64,000 nt of DNA from Amycolatopsis sp. NBC_01488. GTDB lineage: Bacteria; Actinomycetota; Actinomycetes; Mycobacteriales; Pseudonocardiaceae. The stretch is taken from NCBI RefSeq assembly GCF_036227105.1, contig NZ_CP109434.1, positions 2,608,001-2,672,000 of the forward strand, in the 5' to 3' direction. The notes under the pieces were generated by a model, which searched no databases, was not told the origin of the DNA, and saw only the letters and a list, made by a program, of their open reading frames with translations. A program made the position numbers and the translations under genes. Below are positions 54,029-62,390 of the stretch, piece after piece; position 1 is the stretch's first letter, and every line of letters starts with the position of its first letter.

Positions 54029-54787
54029 GTGTCGCTGGTGCTGTCCGCGCGGGAGTTCGACGTGGTCTGGGAGTCGCTGGGCCTGCCCCGCCGCCACGTC
54101 GCGCTGGACGTGCCGAGCGAAGGAACCACCCGCGGCGAGCGGGCCGCGGTCGTGGAAGCGGCGTGGGCGTCGCTGAGCGAGCGGCGCCTGGCCCGCAACG
54201 GCCGGGTGTCGGGAGAGGTGGCGGACCTGCTGAACCTGCTGGCGCGCCCCCAGTCCGGCATCGACGTGTGGGTGTGGGCCGAGCGCGAGATCCGCGGCCG
54301 CGCGGTGAGCGTCCGCGGCCAGGCGGTCCTGGCGGTGGTGGACCACGGCGAGGTCTGGCTGATCCCGGCCACCGAGGACGGCCTCCCGGAGGCGGCGGTC
54401 TCGGTGGCGGGCGACCTCGGCCCGGGCATCGGCCAGACGGTGAGCATCCCGTATTCGTCGTTGAAATCCGCCGACGCGGCCGCTCGCGGTGACGCGAAAG
54501 CGCTGGTCACGGCGTTGGAGGATCAGGGCGTGGAGCTGTTCCAGGCCCAGGAGCTGTCGGGCATGCTGCTGGGCCAAGAGGCCCGGGGCCAGTTCGGCGC
54601 GGAACGGGTGGGCCGCGACGGAGTGGTCCACCGCGCGGGCCGCGTGCTGGCGTTCTTCGACACGGACGCGGGCCGGTACCTGTTCCAGGTGGCCCCGGAC
54701 CGCGACGGCCGCGAGTGGGCGACGGTGACCCCGGCGGACAACGCCCTGCTGGCGACCCGGATCCGCGAGCTGATGGCGGAGGCCTGA
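54029..54787 (+). CDS. EspG-like ESX secretion chaperone
   Basis: A 252-residue protein matching the ESX secretion-associated EspG family (PF14011) by its opening SREFDVVWESLGLPRRH-like sequence, alpha/beta core and C-terminal GRYLFQVAPDRDGREW plus helix. EspG proteins bind PE/PPE proteins in the cytosol and keep them soluble for export. Its position directly after the PPE-like gene fits that role. The GTG at 54029, 3 bp past the upstream stop, is the best start; a CTG at 54023 is less likely. Confidence 0.8.
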   Translation: MSLVLSAREFDVVWESLGLPRRHVALDVPSEGTTRGERAAVVEAAWASLSERRLARNGRVSGEVADLLNLLARPQSGIDVWVWAEREIRGRAVSVRGQAVLAVVDHGEVWLIPATEDGLPEAAVSVAGDLGPGIGQTVSIPYSSLKSADAAARGDAKALVTALEDQGVELFQAQELSGMLLGQEARGQFGAERVGRDGVVHRAGRVLAFFDTDAGRYLFQVAPDRDGREWATVTPADNALLATRIRELMAEA

Positions 54788-54920
54788 GCCCCGCCGGGTG
54801 GAAGTTGCCGGGATCGGTACGCGTACCCCTCCGGAAGTCATAAAGTAACCGTGGGAACCGTCCTGGTCATCACGACGTCTGATCGGGCGGACACAAGCTT
54901 TCCGAAGGGGATGACGAACC

Positions 54921-55232
54921 GTGCCTGTCTACGACGCCGACTCGATGGCCATCGCGGCCGGCCAGGTGGAGAAACTGAAGGACGAGTTCGAGAAGTCCAA
55001 GCACAAGGTCACCGGCCTGGACCACGAAAAGGAAAGCCCCTTCGGTGGGATGGACGCGACGGGCGAGGCCCACGGCGCGGTCGGCAAGTTCAAGGACGGC
55101 GTGCACAGCCAGTTCGACGCCGCCGGCAAGCACATGGAGGCGCTGGGGTTCGCCATGCGCAAGGCCGCCGGCCTGATCACCGAGACCGACCAGGTCGGGG
55201 CGAGCGACCTCAAGCTGCACGTCGACAAGTGA
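54921..55232 (+). CDS. small ESX/WXG-like helical protein
   Basis: A 103-residue helical protein from a GTG at 54921 with AAGGGG upstream. It has an extended helix (AIAAGQVEKLKDEFEKSKHKV) , a Gly-rich turn (PFGGMDATGEA) where WXG would be, and a second helix (KFKDGVHSQFDAAGKHMEALGFAMRKAAGLI). No Trp and no YxxxD, so it is a divergent partner of WXG100 proteins, perhaps the second subunit of a heterodimer with the following protein. It has no signal peptide. Confidence 0.7.
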   Translation: MPVYDADSMAIAAGQVEKLKDEFEKSKHKVTGLDHEKESPFGGMDATGEAHGAVGKFKDGVHSQFDAAGKHMEALGFAMRKAAGLITETDQVGASDLKLHVDK

Positions 55233-55252
55233 ACTGAGCAGGGGGCACGAGA

Positions 55253-56383
55253 GTGGGCTTGAACGGGAACGGCGCCGGAACGCCGGACAACTGGGCCGCC
55301 TTCATGCAGAAGGTCGACCAGGTCGAAAAGGTCGACCTGAACAAGATCACCGCGGCGGCGGCGCAGTTCCACGAGGCGGGCAAGAACGCCGGCGACCACA
55401 CCGCGTCCTTGAAGAATTCGACGGACGCGCTCAACGGCGGCGTGTGGGCGGGCCCGGCGGCGGAGCAGTTCTTCGCCTACGTCCGCCAGGTGCGGGACGC
55501 CGGTACCAAGGTGCAGACGCACCTCGAGGACGTCGCCAAGGACCTCGACAGCCTCGCGTCGACCCTCGAGCAGATCAAGAAGAACGTCGGGGACAAGCAG
55601 CTGGCCGCGGAGAAGGCGGTCAACGCCCGCAACCAGCAGGCCCAGACCGAAATGGACGCGGCGGCCAAGGCGGCCGCGGCCCACGAACAAGACCCGAACA
55701 AGCCCGCGCCCAGTCCGACCTCCGCGGAGATCAAGGCGAAGGCGGCGACCGACATCCACACCATCACCGCCGGCTTCGACGGTGACGTGACCGGCCTGCA
55801 GACCCAGGCCGACACCGCGATCAAAGCGTCGCAGACGCTGATGTCCCAGCAAATCGAGGGCGGCTACGACCAGGTCCCGCTGCCGAGCAGCTCCGCGACC
55901 GCGCCCCAGAGCGCCGGCGGCATCCACAGCAACGGCTCCTCCCACCACGGCGGAGGCGGTGGTGGTGGCGGCGGTGGTGGTGGCGGCCTCGGCCCGAGCG
56001 GCGGCCCGCCGTCCTCGCCGCCTCCCGGGAACGTCCAGCAGTGGATCCAGGAAGCCATCAAGGAGCTGCAGGCCGCCGGGGTGCCCGTCACGGATGCCGA
56101 CATCCCCAACATCTGGGCGATCATCCAGCACGAGTCCGGCGGGAACCCGAACGCCATCAACAACTGGGATTCCAACGCCGCTGCCGGGCACCCCTCCAAG
56201 GGACTCATGCAGTGCATCGACTCGACGTTCAACGCGCACAAGCTGCCCGGGCACGACAACATCTACAACCCGGTCGACAACATCATCGCCGGTGTCCGGT
56301 ACTCCTTCGACCGCTACGGCGGCCTCGGGAACGTGCCCGGCATCAAGGCCATGGCCCACGGCGGTGCCTACCAGGGGTACTGA
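55253..56383 (+). CDS. WXG100-like protein fused to an SLT-type lytic transglycosylase
   Basis: A 376-residue fusion. The N-terminal half (about 1-200) is helical with W65-A-G67 giving an exact WXG and an extended coil. A low-complexity linker with a run of 13 Gly at 233-245 follows. The C-terminal domain (about 260-376) is a soluble lytic transglycosylase: IIQHESGGNPNAINNWD with catalytic Glu at 294, GLMQCIDSTF and NIIAGVRYSFDRYGG. It should cut peptidoglycan glycan strands. No signal peptide is present, so export by a type VII system through the WXG part is likely. GTG 55253 lies 20 bp after the small WXG-like gene. Confidence 0.85.
   Translation: MGLNGNGAGTPDNWAAFMQKVDQVEKVDLNKITAAAAQFHEAGKNAGDHTASLKNSTDALNGGVWAGPAAEQFFAYVRQVRDAGTKVQTHLEDVAKDLDSLASTLEQIKKNVGDKQLAAEKAVNARNQQAQTEMDAAAKAAAAHEQDPNKPAPSPTSAEIKAKAATDIHTITAGFDGDVTGLQTQADTAIKASQTLMSQQIEGGYDQVPLPSSSATAPQSAGGIHSNGSSHHGGGGGGGGGGGGGLGPSGGPPSSPPPGNVQQWIQEAIKELQAAGVPVTDADIPNIWAIIQHESGGNPNAINNWDSNAAAGHPSKGLMQCIDSTFNAHKLPGHDNIYNPVDNIIAGVRYSFDRYGGLGNVPGIKAMAHGGAYQGY
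55949..55987 (+). repeat. GGN triplet tract (poly-glycine linker)
   Basis: A run of GGN codons encoding the 13-Gly linker of the WXG-transglycosylase protein. Triplet repeats of this kind can change in length by slippage without breaking the frame. Confidence 0.75.
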
Positions 56384-56409
56384 AGCCCGGCGCCAACTAG
56401 CCTGGCCGC

Positions 56410-57582
56410 ATGGTCGATCCCGGAGCCGGGCCCGCGCTGCGGGCCGCCGTGCCGCCCTTCCACGTCATGGACGTCCTCTCCGCGGCCGGCGCCCGGCAGC
56501 GCAGTCACGGCGATCTCGTGTCGCTGGCGGCCGGGCAGCCGTCCGCGTCCGCGCCGAAGCCCGTTCTCGACGCTGCCCGCGAAGCGCTGGGCCAAAGCGC
56601 CCTCGGCTACACCGAGCAGCTCGGGATCCCGGAGCTGCGCGCGGCCGTCGCCGGGCACTACCAGCGGAAATACCAGCTCGACGTCAGCGCCCAGGACGTC
56701 GTCATGACCACCGGGTCGTCCGGGGGCTTCCTGCTCGCGTTCCTCAGCGCCTTCGACCCCGGCGCCAAGGTCGCGATGGCCCGGCCCGGCTACCCCGCCT
56801 ACCGCAACCTGCTGGCCGTCCTCGGCTGCGAAGTCGTCGAGTTCGCCACCACCGCCGAGACGAACTTCCAGCCGACCGTCGCGCTGCTCGACGAGCTCGG
56901 GCCGATCGACGGCCTGATCGTCGCGAGCCCCAGCAATCCCACCGGGACCGTCCTGCCGCCCGGGGAGCTCGCCGCGATCACCGGCTGGTGCTCGTCGCAC
57001 GGCGTGCAGCTGATCAGCGACGAGATCTACCACGGCATTTCCTACGGTGCCGAGCTCGACTGCGCGTGGCAGTACGGGCGCGAGGCGCTCGTGCTCGGCA
57101 GCTTCTCGAAGTACTTCGCGATGACCGGCTGGCGACTCGGCTGGATGCTCGTTCCGCAGCGCCTCCACCGCGCGGTCGACGTCCTGACCGGCAACTTCAC
57201 CATCTGCCCGCCCGCGGTGTCGCAGTACGCGGCGCTCGCCGCCTTCACGCCGGAGGCGTACGCGGAAGCCGACGCACACGTCGAGCACTACCGCGCCAAC
57301 CGCGACCGGCTCTTCGCCGGCCTCGAGAGCATCGGTCTCGGCAAGCTCGCCCCCGCCGACGGCGCCTTCTACGCGTACGCCGACGTCAGCGCGTACACCG
57401 ACGACAGCCTGAGCTGGTGCCAGCGGCTGCTCGCCGACACCGGCCTCGCGATCACGCCCGGCATCGACTTCGACCCGGTCGACGGCGGCAAGTACGTCCG
57501 GTTCTCCTTCGCCGGCAGCGCCGAGGACGTCGACGAAGGCGTCCGGCGGCTCGGTGGGTGGCTGCGCCAGGGGGAACCCTGA
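56410..57582 (+). CDS. class I/II pyridoxal-phosphate aminotransferase
   Basis: A 390-residue fold-type I aminotransferase: SLAAGQPSASAPKPV N-terminal arm, GYTEQLGIPELRAAVA, SPSNPTGTVLPP with PLP-contacting Asn, SDEIYHGISYG, GSFSKYFAMTGWRLGWM with Schiff-base Lys, and a C-terminal VRFSFAGS. Substrate is unknown (alanine-, valine- or aromatic-type). The ATG at 56410 is 26 bp after the transglycosylase gene, so it may follow in the same transcript although its role is unrelated. Confidence 0.92.
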   Translation: MVDPGAGPALRAAVPPFHVMDVLSAAGARQRSHGDLVSLAAGQPSASAPKPVLDAAREALGQSALGYTEQLGIPELRAAVAGHYQRKYQLDVSAQDVVMTTGSSGGFLLAFLSAFDPGAKVAMARPGYPAYRNLLAVLGCEVVEFATTAETNFQPTVALLDELGPIDGLIVASPSNPTGTVLPPGELAAITGWCSSHGVQLISDEIYHGISYGAELDCAWQYGREALVLGSFSKYFAMTGWRLGWMLVPQRLHRAVDVLTGNFTICPPAVSQYAALAAFTPEAYAEADAHVEHYRANRDRLFAGLESIGLGKLAPADGAFYAYADVSAYTDDSLSWCQRLLADTGLAITPGIDFDPVDGGKYVRFSFAGSAEDVDEGVRRLGGWLRQGEP

Positions 57583-57683
57583 TTCATCCCTGAACGTTGG
57601 CTCGACGAGGGGAGTTTCCCCGGCCGGGATGTCAGAGTGGAGTCATCGGGCCGGAGGGGCCACGGGAGCAATCGGAGGAAGCC

Positions 57684-57875
57684 ATGTTCTGGAAGATCGT
57701 CGGCGGCCTGATCGTCGCCTGGGTGGCGTTCATGGTGCTGGGCGCTGTGATCGGCTTCGTGTTCAAGGCCGTCCTCTGGATCGCCATTATCGGCGGCATC
57801 GCCTTCCTCGGCGCGGCCGGTTACCGCGCGATCACCGGCGGCAAGAAGGACCCCAGGCGCATCAACCGTTATTGA
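57684..57875 (+). CDS. small two-span membrane protein
   Basis: A 63-residue hydrophobic protein from ATG 57684 (CGGAGGAAG upstream) with two membrane segments (KIVGGLIVAWVAFMVLGAV and VLWIAIIGGIAFLGAAGY) and a basic C-tail (GGKKDPRRINRY). Similar small proteins are widespread in actinobacteria; function unknown. Convergent with the methyltransferase, 3 bp between stops. Confidence 0.8.
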   Translation: MFWKIVGGLIVAWVAFMVLGAVIGFVFKAVLWIAIIGGIAFLGAAGYRAITGGKKDPRRINRY

Positions 57876-57878
57876 GTC

Positions 57879-58694
57879 TTACGGGATCCGCGCCACGCCG
57901 CCCAGCCACGTCCAGTTGACCGGCGTCAGCGGCGTCAGGCGCGGCCCGTCCGGCCACCACAGGTGCGGCGCGGTCAACCCGGGCTCGAGCAGGTCGAGGC
58001 CGTCGAAGAACGACGCGATCTCGGCCCGCGTGCGGTAGAGCGTGTCGAGCCCGGTGCCGCTGAGCCGCTTCTGCAGTGACGTGGCAACGGCGGCCGCTTC
58101 GGAGCCGTCGTCCGGGTTGTGCTGGTGGAGCAGGACCAGGTACGACCCCGGCGCCAGCGCGCCGACATAGGACTGGACGACCTGCCGGGCGCGTTCCAGG
58201 TCCGTGATGTGGTGGACGATGGCGCACAGCACGAGCCCGACGGGCCGATCGAAGTCGATGAATCGCTTCACATCCGCGAGGGTCTCTTCGGGGCTGAGGA
58301 GGTCGCTGCCCGAGATGTGGGTGAAGTCGTTGTCGACGAGCAGCGCCCGGCCGTGCGCCTCCACGACCGGGTCGTTGTCGACGTAGACGACGTGCGCCTC
58401 CGGGTTGTACTTCTGCGCCACCTGGTGGGTGTTCTCCACCGTCGGGAAACCGGAGCCGAGGTCGAGGAACTGATCGACGCCGAGCCGTTCGGTCAGGTAC
58501 CGGACGGCGCGGATGAGCCACTGCCGGACTTCCCGCGCCATCGCCTGCGATTCCGGCGCGATCTCCAGGATCTCCCGCAGCACCACGCGGTCGGCTTCGT
58601 AGTTGTCCTGCCCGCCCATCAGCGCGTCGAAGACGCGGGCGATGCTCGGCCGGTCGAAGTCGACGCGGGCCGACGGTCGTTCGCTCGTCGTCAT
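57879..58694 (-). CDS. SAM-dependent methyltransferase (Methyltransf_19/DUF574)
   Basis: A 271-residue protein of the S-adenosylmethionine methyltransferase family PF04672, common in large actinomycete genomes. N-terminal RPSIARVFDALMGGQDNYEADR is its hallmark; the AdoMet site is FLDLGSGFPTVENTH with VVYVDNDPVV. Substrate unknown. ATG 58694 is used. The gap of 83 bp to the HAD gene upstream suggests its own promoter. Confidence 0.92.
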   Translation of the reverse strand: MTTSERPSARVDFDRPSIARVFDALMGGQDNYEADRVVLREILEIAPESQAMAREVRQWLIRAVRYLTERLGVDQFLDLGSGFPTVENTHQVAQKYNPEAHVVYVDNDPVVEAHGRALLVDNDFTHISGSDLLSPEETLADVKRFIDFDRPVGLVLCAIVHHITDLERARQVVQSYVGALAPGSYLVLLHQHNPDDGSEAAAVATSLQKRLSGTGLDTLYRTRAEIASFFDGLDLLEPGLTAPHLWWPDGPRLTPLTPVNWTWLGGVARIP

Positions 58695-58777
58695 GGCGGC
58701 CTACCGGGGGTCGGGGTCCGTGCAGCCTAGGCCAAGGTGGATCACCGCCGGTAGGCGGACGTGCGGTGCGGGTGAGC

Positions 58778-59356
58778 TCAGCCGAGCCACGCCTGGGCCG
58801 CGTCGGCGCCGTTCCACACCTGCGCCTTGAGCCCGACCGCCCGCGCACCCTCCACATTGGACGGACGGTCGTCGAAGAACAGGCAGTCGGCCGGCTCCGC
58901 GCCGAGCTCGTCGAGCAGCAGGCGGAAGATCTTCGCGTCCGGCTTGACGCACCGGACGTCGCCCGAGAACAGCGTCACGCGGAAGTGGCGCGCCCACTCC
59001 TGCTCGCGGACCCATTCGCCGAAGACCACCGGCGCGTTCGACAGCAGCGCGAGCGACGCGCCGGCCTCGGAGAGCGCTTCGAACAGCGCCTGCGACGACG
59101 GTTCCAGGTGACCCCAGCCCTCGACGTCGATGCGGGTCAGCTCGTCCGACAGCTCTTCGTCGACGGACACGCCCACCGCCTTGCCGACCGCCTGCCAGTA
59201 CTCGAGCGGAGTGCTCCCGGCGTCGAAGGGAATCCGGTAGTCCCAGTACGCCTTCTCGAACTCCGGCAGCGGCGCGCCCATCGCCTCGGCCATGGCCGGG
59301 CGGGCCACGCTCGGCTTGCTCAGCACGTCGCCGTAGTCGAACACGATCCAGTTCAC
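58778..59356 (-). CDS. HAD-superfamily hydrolase
   Basis: A 192-residue haloacid-dehalogenase-fold protein: motif I FDYGDVLSK with nucleophile Asp7, motif II LLSNAP, motif III Lys in VKPDAKIF, motif IV FFDDRPSNVEGA. The helical cap between residues 15 and 85 marks it as a subclass I phosphatase of the YihX/epoxide-hydrolase N-domain type. The start is GTG 59356. It follows the threonine aldolase gene by 16 bp on the same strand and is probably its partner in an operon. Confidence 0.9.
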   Translation of the reverse strand: MNWIVFDYGDVLSKPSVARPAMAEAMGAPLPEFEKAYWDYRIPFDAGSTPLEYWQAVGKAVGVSVDEELSDELTRIDVEGWGHLEPSSQALFEALSEAGASLALLSNAPVVFGEWVREQEWARHFRVTLFSGDVRCVKPDAKIFRLLLDELGAEPADCLFFDDRPSNVEGARAVGLKAQVWNGADAAQAWLG

Positions 59357-59372
59357 GGTTCCCCCAGGGAGT

Positions 59373-60395
59373 TCACGCGCCGGCCTTGATCCGGCGCAAG
59401 GCTTCTTCGACGTCGGTCGCGCTCAGGTCCCGGTGCGTGACGAACCGGACCTTGCCCGCCATCGGCACCGCGCGGATCCCGAGCGAATCGAGCCAGGCCA
59501 GCGCGGTCGGGATGTCGGGCACCTGGGCGAGCACGATGTTGGTGTCGGGGACGTTCGTCGCCCAGCCGTACTCGGCCAGGCCCTCGGCCAGGCGCCGCGC
59601 GTTCTCGTGCGACTCGGCCAGCTCGGGGACGCGGTCCAGCGCGACCAGGCAGGCCGCGGCCAGGACGCCGCCCTGCCGGACGCCGCCGCCGAGCATCTGC
59701 CGCATCCGGCGCGCCCGTTCGACGAACGCGGCGCTGCCCGCGACGACCGAGCCGACCGGCGCGCCGAGGCCCTTGCTGAAGCAGGCCGAGACGGTGTCGA
59801 CGCCGACGGTCAGCGCGGCCGGCGGCACTCCGAGCGCGACCGCGGCCTGCCAGAGCCGGGCGCCGTCGAGGTGCACGGTCAGGCCGGCTTCCTTCGCGAC
59901 GGACAGCAGCTGGGCGTGCTCGTCGGGCGGGGTCACCGCGCCACCGGCGGCGTTGTGCGTGTTCTCGAGGCAGAGCAGAGATGTCCGTAATGTGAAGTAC
60001 GGTCCGGGCTGTCCGATCGCGGCCGCGAGGGCGTCGGGCGAAGGGCGGCCCGGGCCGCCGTCGTGCTCCAGGATGTCCGGCATCCCGCCGGCCAGCCACG
60101 CCGCCGAGCCCAGCTCGTTGGCCAGCACGTGGGCACCGCGCGTGGCCAGGAACCGGTCGCCGCGCTGCAGGTGGAGGCTCAGCGCGACGAGGTTCGCCAT
60201 GGTCCCGCTCGGCACCCACAGGGCGGCCGGCATGCCCAGGACGTGCGCGGCGCGCTCCTCCAGCGCCTGGACCGTCGGGTCGCGCTCGAGGACGTTGTCG
60301 CCGACTTCGGCGGACGCCATCGCCGCGCGCATCGTGTCATCCGGACGGGTGACGGTGTCGGAACGGAAGTCCAGCGGCGGCAGCGTGAAGGTCAC
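59373..60395 (-). CDS. L-threonine aldolase family protein
   Basis: A 340-residue PLP enzyme: FRSDTVTRPDDTMRAAMASAEVGDN at the start, VPSGTMANLVAL, CLENTHNAAGG, HLDGARLWQAAVAL and the Schiff-base Lys in ACFSKGLGAPVGS, all matching low-specificity L-threonine/allothreonine aldolase. It splits beta-hydroxy amino acids to glycine and an aldehyde. The ATG at 60395 is 135 bp from the divergent sigma-factor gene. First gene of a two-gene unit with the HAD hydrolase. Confidence 0.94.
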   Translation of the reverse strand: MTFTLPPLDFRSDTVTRPDDTMRAAMASAEVGDNVLERDPTVQALEERAAHVLGMPAALWVPSGTMANLVALSLHLQRGDRFLATRGAHVLANELGSAAWLAGGMPDILEHDGGPGRPSPDALAAAIGQPGPYFTLRTSLLCLENTHNAAGGAVTPPDEHAQLLSVAKEAGLTVHLDGARLWQAAVALGVPPAALTVGVDTVSACFSKGLGAPVGSVVAGSAAFVERARRMRQMLGGGVRQGGVLAAACLVALDRVPELAESHENARRLAEGLAEYGWATNVPDTNIVLAQVPDIPTALAWLDSLGIRAVPMAGKVRFVTHRDLSATDVEEALRRIKAGA

Positions 60396-60530
60396 GGAGC
60401 GATCACATCACACCCACCTCGCGGGGATCAATGAGCCCTCGGGTGGTCGAACCCACTCGGTCCGTGCAACCGTGGACGCCCCTGATTCCGTCCTACCCAC
60501 CGACGACGACAGAGCGGAGCACGACTGCGC

Positions 60531-61040
60531 GTGGACCAGCGCGACGAGCAGGAGTTCGCGGAGTACTTCGCCGCCAGGCGGGACGCCGTGCGCCGGACCG
60601 CGTACATGCTCTGCGGCGACTGGCACCGGGCGGACGACCTCGCGCAGACGGCGTTCGTCGCGCTGCACCGGAGGTGGAAGAAGATCAGGGATCGCGCGGC
60701 GACCGACGCGTACGTCCGCAAGACGCTCGTGCGGGCGTCGATCGACGAATCGCGGCGTCCGTGGCGGCGCGAGTGGCAGACCGAGACGCTGCCGGAGCCG
60801 GTGGACGACTCGCCCGGCCTCGACGAGCTCGTCGCGACCAGGGAAGACCTGCTCACGGCGTTGAAGGAAGTGCCGCCCCGGCAGCGGGCGGTGCTGGTCC
60901 TGCGGTTCTTCGAGGGACTCGACGTGACCAGCGCGGCGACGGAGCTCGGCTGCAGCGAAGGCAACGTGAAGAGCCAGACCGCGCGCGGGCTGGCGAACCT
61001 CAAGCAGGTGCTGGAACGGGAGGTGGAGACCAATGGATGA
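60531..61040 (+). CDS. SigE-family RNA polymerase sigma factor
   Basis: A 169-residue ECF-like sigma factor: region 2 with EFAEYFAARRDAVRRTAYML and DDLAQTAFVALHRRW, region 4 with VPPRQRAVLVLRFFEGL and HTH ATELGCSEGNVKSQTARG. Similar to the other sigma factor at 20335. It begins at GTG 60531 and overlaps the next gene by 8 bp, so the two are translated together, a pattern typical of sigma factor plus regulator pairs. Confidence 0.9.
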   Translation: MDQRDEQEFAEYFAARRDAVRRTAYMLCGDWHRADDLAQTAFVALHRRWKKIRDRAATDAYVRKTLVRASIDESRRPWRREWQTETLPEPVDDSPGLDELVATREDLLTALKEVPPRQRAVLVLRFFEGLDVTSAATELGCSEGNVKSQTARGLANLKQVLEREVETNG

Positions 61041-61746
61041 GCAGGAGCTGCGCTCGTTGTTCTCCGCCGCGCCCGGCGACGCGCCTTCGGCGACGTTCAC
61101 GCAGGACGACGTCGTCCGCGAATCCCGCCGCCAGACCGTCCGCCGCAACCGGATCACCGCCGGGGTGAGCGCCGCGGCGCTGGTGGTCGTCGGGTTCGGT
61201 GCATACGGAGTGCTGTCCGGGGGTACCCCCGAGTCGCTGACGTCCGCGAGCAACGGCGTGATGTCGTCGCAGTCCGGGCCGGGATCGGGGCAACCCGGCG
61301 TGAGCCCGGCACGTCCTGAAGTCGGTGGGGAGTCACCGAACTTCTCGTCCGCACCACCTCGGCAGGGAGGTGACCAGGGCGGGAAGACCGGCCAGCTGGC
61401 CGAAGGCGCCTCCGGGTGCGAACAGGTGGACGGGGAGCTCGCCACCGCCCTCGCTGGCGAGCTCCCCGGCCACGTCGCCGGTACCCCGGCCGTGCCGGGC
61501 GGCGCCTGTTCGACGGTGTCGCGCTCCGCGGGGTTCCCGGTCCCGGGCGGTGAGGTGTCCGCCGCGTTGTACCCGAAGGGCGTCCCGGTCGTCTTCAAGT
61601 CCCAGCCGGCCGGCGCGGTCACGGCCCAGGTGGCCACCGCGTCCGGTGGGGTGCTGGTGCTGGTCAGCGTGCCTTCGGCCGGGGCGACGGCACCGTACGC
61701 GAGCCAGGTCGCCGCGTTCGCGCACGCTCTCGCGCCCCAGTTCTGA
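61033..61746 (+). CDS. membrane-anchored partner of the SigE-family sigma factor
   Basis: A 237-residue protein with a short cytoplasmic N-terminal region of about 45 residues, one membrane span (ITAGVSAAALVVVGFGAYGVL) and a large extracellular part rich in Gly/Ser/Pro, then a folded domain with C131 and C160 (in SGCEQV and GACSTV). The cytoplasmic piece is too short for a known zinc-type anti-sigma domain, so its role as anti-sigma is inferred from gene overlap and topology. The ATG at 61033 overlaps the sigma gene stop. Confidence 0.72.
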   Translation: MDEQELRSLFSAAPGDAPSATFTQDDVVRESRRQTVRRNRITAGVSAAALVVVGFGAYGVLSGGTPESLTSASNGVMSSQSGPGSGQPGVSPARPEVGGESPNFSSAPPRQGGDQGGKTGQLAEGASGCEQVDGELATALAGELPGHVAGTPAVPGGACSTVSRSAGFPVPGGEVSAALYPKGVPVVFKSQPAGAVTAQVATASGGVLVLVSVPSAGATAPYASQVAAFAHALAPQF

Positions 61747-61780
61747 GCCCGGGTCCGCCCGGTTGGCAGAATGACCGGTC

Positions 61781-62377
61781 ATGACCGCTGCGACCACCCC
61801 GAAGGGGGAACGACGGCGCACCGCGCTCGTCGAGGCCGCCGCGAAGCTGCTCGTCGAGGGCGGGTTCGACGCCGTCCGGCACCGGGCGGTCGCCGAGCGC
61901 GCCGGGCTGCCGCTCGCCTCGACGACGTACTACTTCGACTCGCTGGAAGAGCTGGTCACGGCGGCCGTCGAGCACCACTCGAACGCCGAGCTGGAGACGG
62001 GCCGCCGCCGGCTGGAGGAGCTGGCGACGCGCAACCGCGGCGTCCAGGCGACCGTCGACCTGGTGCTGGAGATGCTGCTGGGGCCGGAGACCGACGACCC
62101 GGAGGCCGACGCGGAAGCCGTGCTGCTGCGGTACGAGCGCCTGGTCGCGACCGGTCGCCGCCCGTACCTGCGGCCGCTGATGCGGACGTTGTCGGTCCAG
62201 CTCAACGAGCTGCTGACGGAGATCTTCGCGCGCTCGGGCACGCCGGTTTCCCCCGACGAACTCGAACGGCTGGTGGCGCTGGTCGACGGCGCGGTCGTCA
62301 ACGCGCTGATCGCGATCGACCCGGCCCCGCGCGCCGCGGCGTCGCGCATGTTGCAGGCGGCCCTGGACGGTTCCTAG
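61781..62377 (+). CDS. TetR-family regulator
   Basis: A 198-residue TetR protein: N-terminal helices GERRRTALVEAAAKLLVEGG and HTH RHRAVAERAGLPLASTTYYF, then a helical C-domain with VDGAVVNALIAIDP. The ATG at 61781 is 34 bp after the sigma partner gene. No obvious operator is seen upstream. A LysR gene follows 13 bp later in the same direction. Target genes cannot be told from the sequence. Confidence 0.9.
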   Translation: MTAATTPKGERRRTALVEAAAKLLVEGGFDAVRHRAVAERAGLPLASTTYYFDSLEELVTAAVEHHSNAELETGRRRLEELATRNRGVQATVDLVLEMLLGPETDDPEADAEAVLLRYERLVATGRRPYLRPLMRTLSVQLNELLTEIFARSGTPVSPDELERLVALVDGAVVNALIAIDPAPRAAASRMLQAALDGS

Positions 62378-62390
62378 CTACTGTCGCCGA

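Noticed and set aside
55949..55987. Tandem GGN repeat considered as a CRISPR-like or minisatellite array.
   Set aside because: It is an in-frame glycine linker without spacers.
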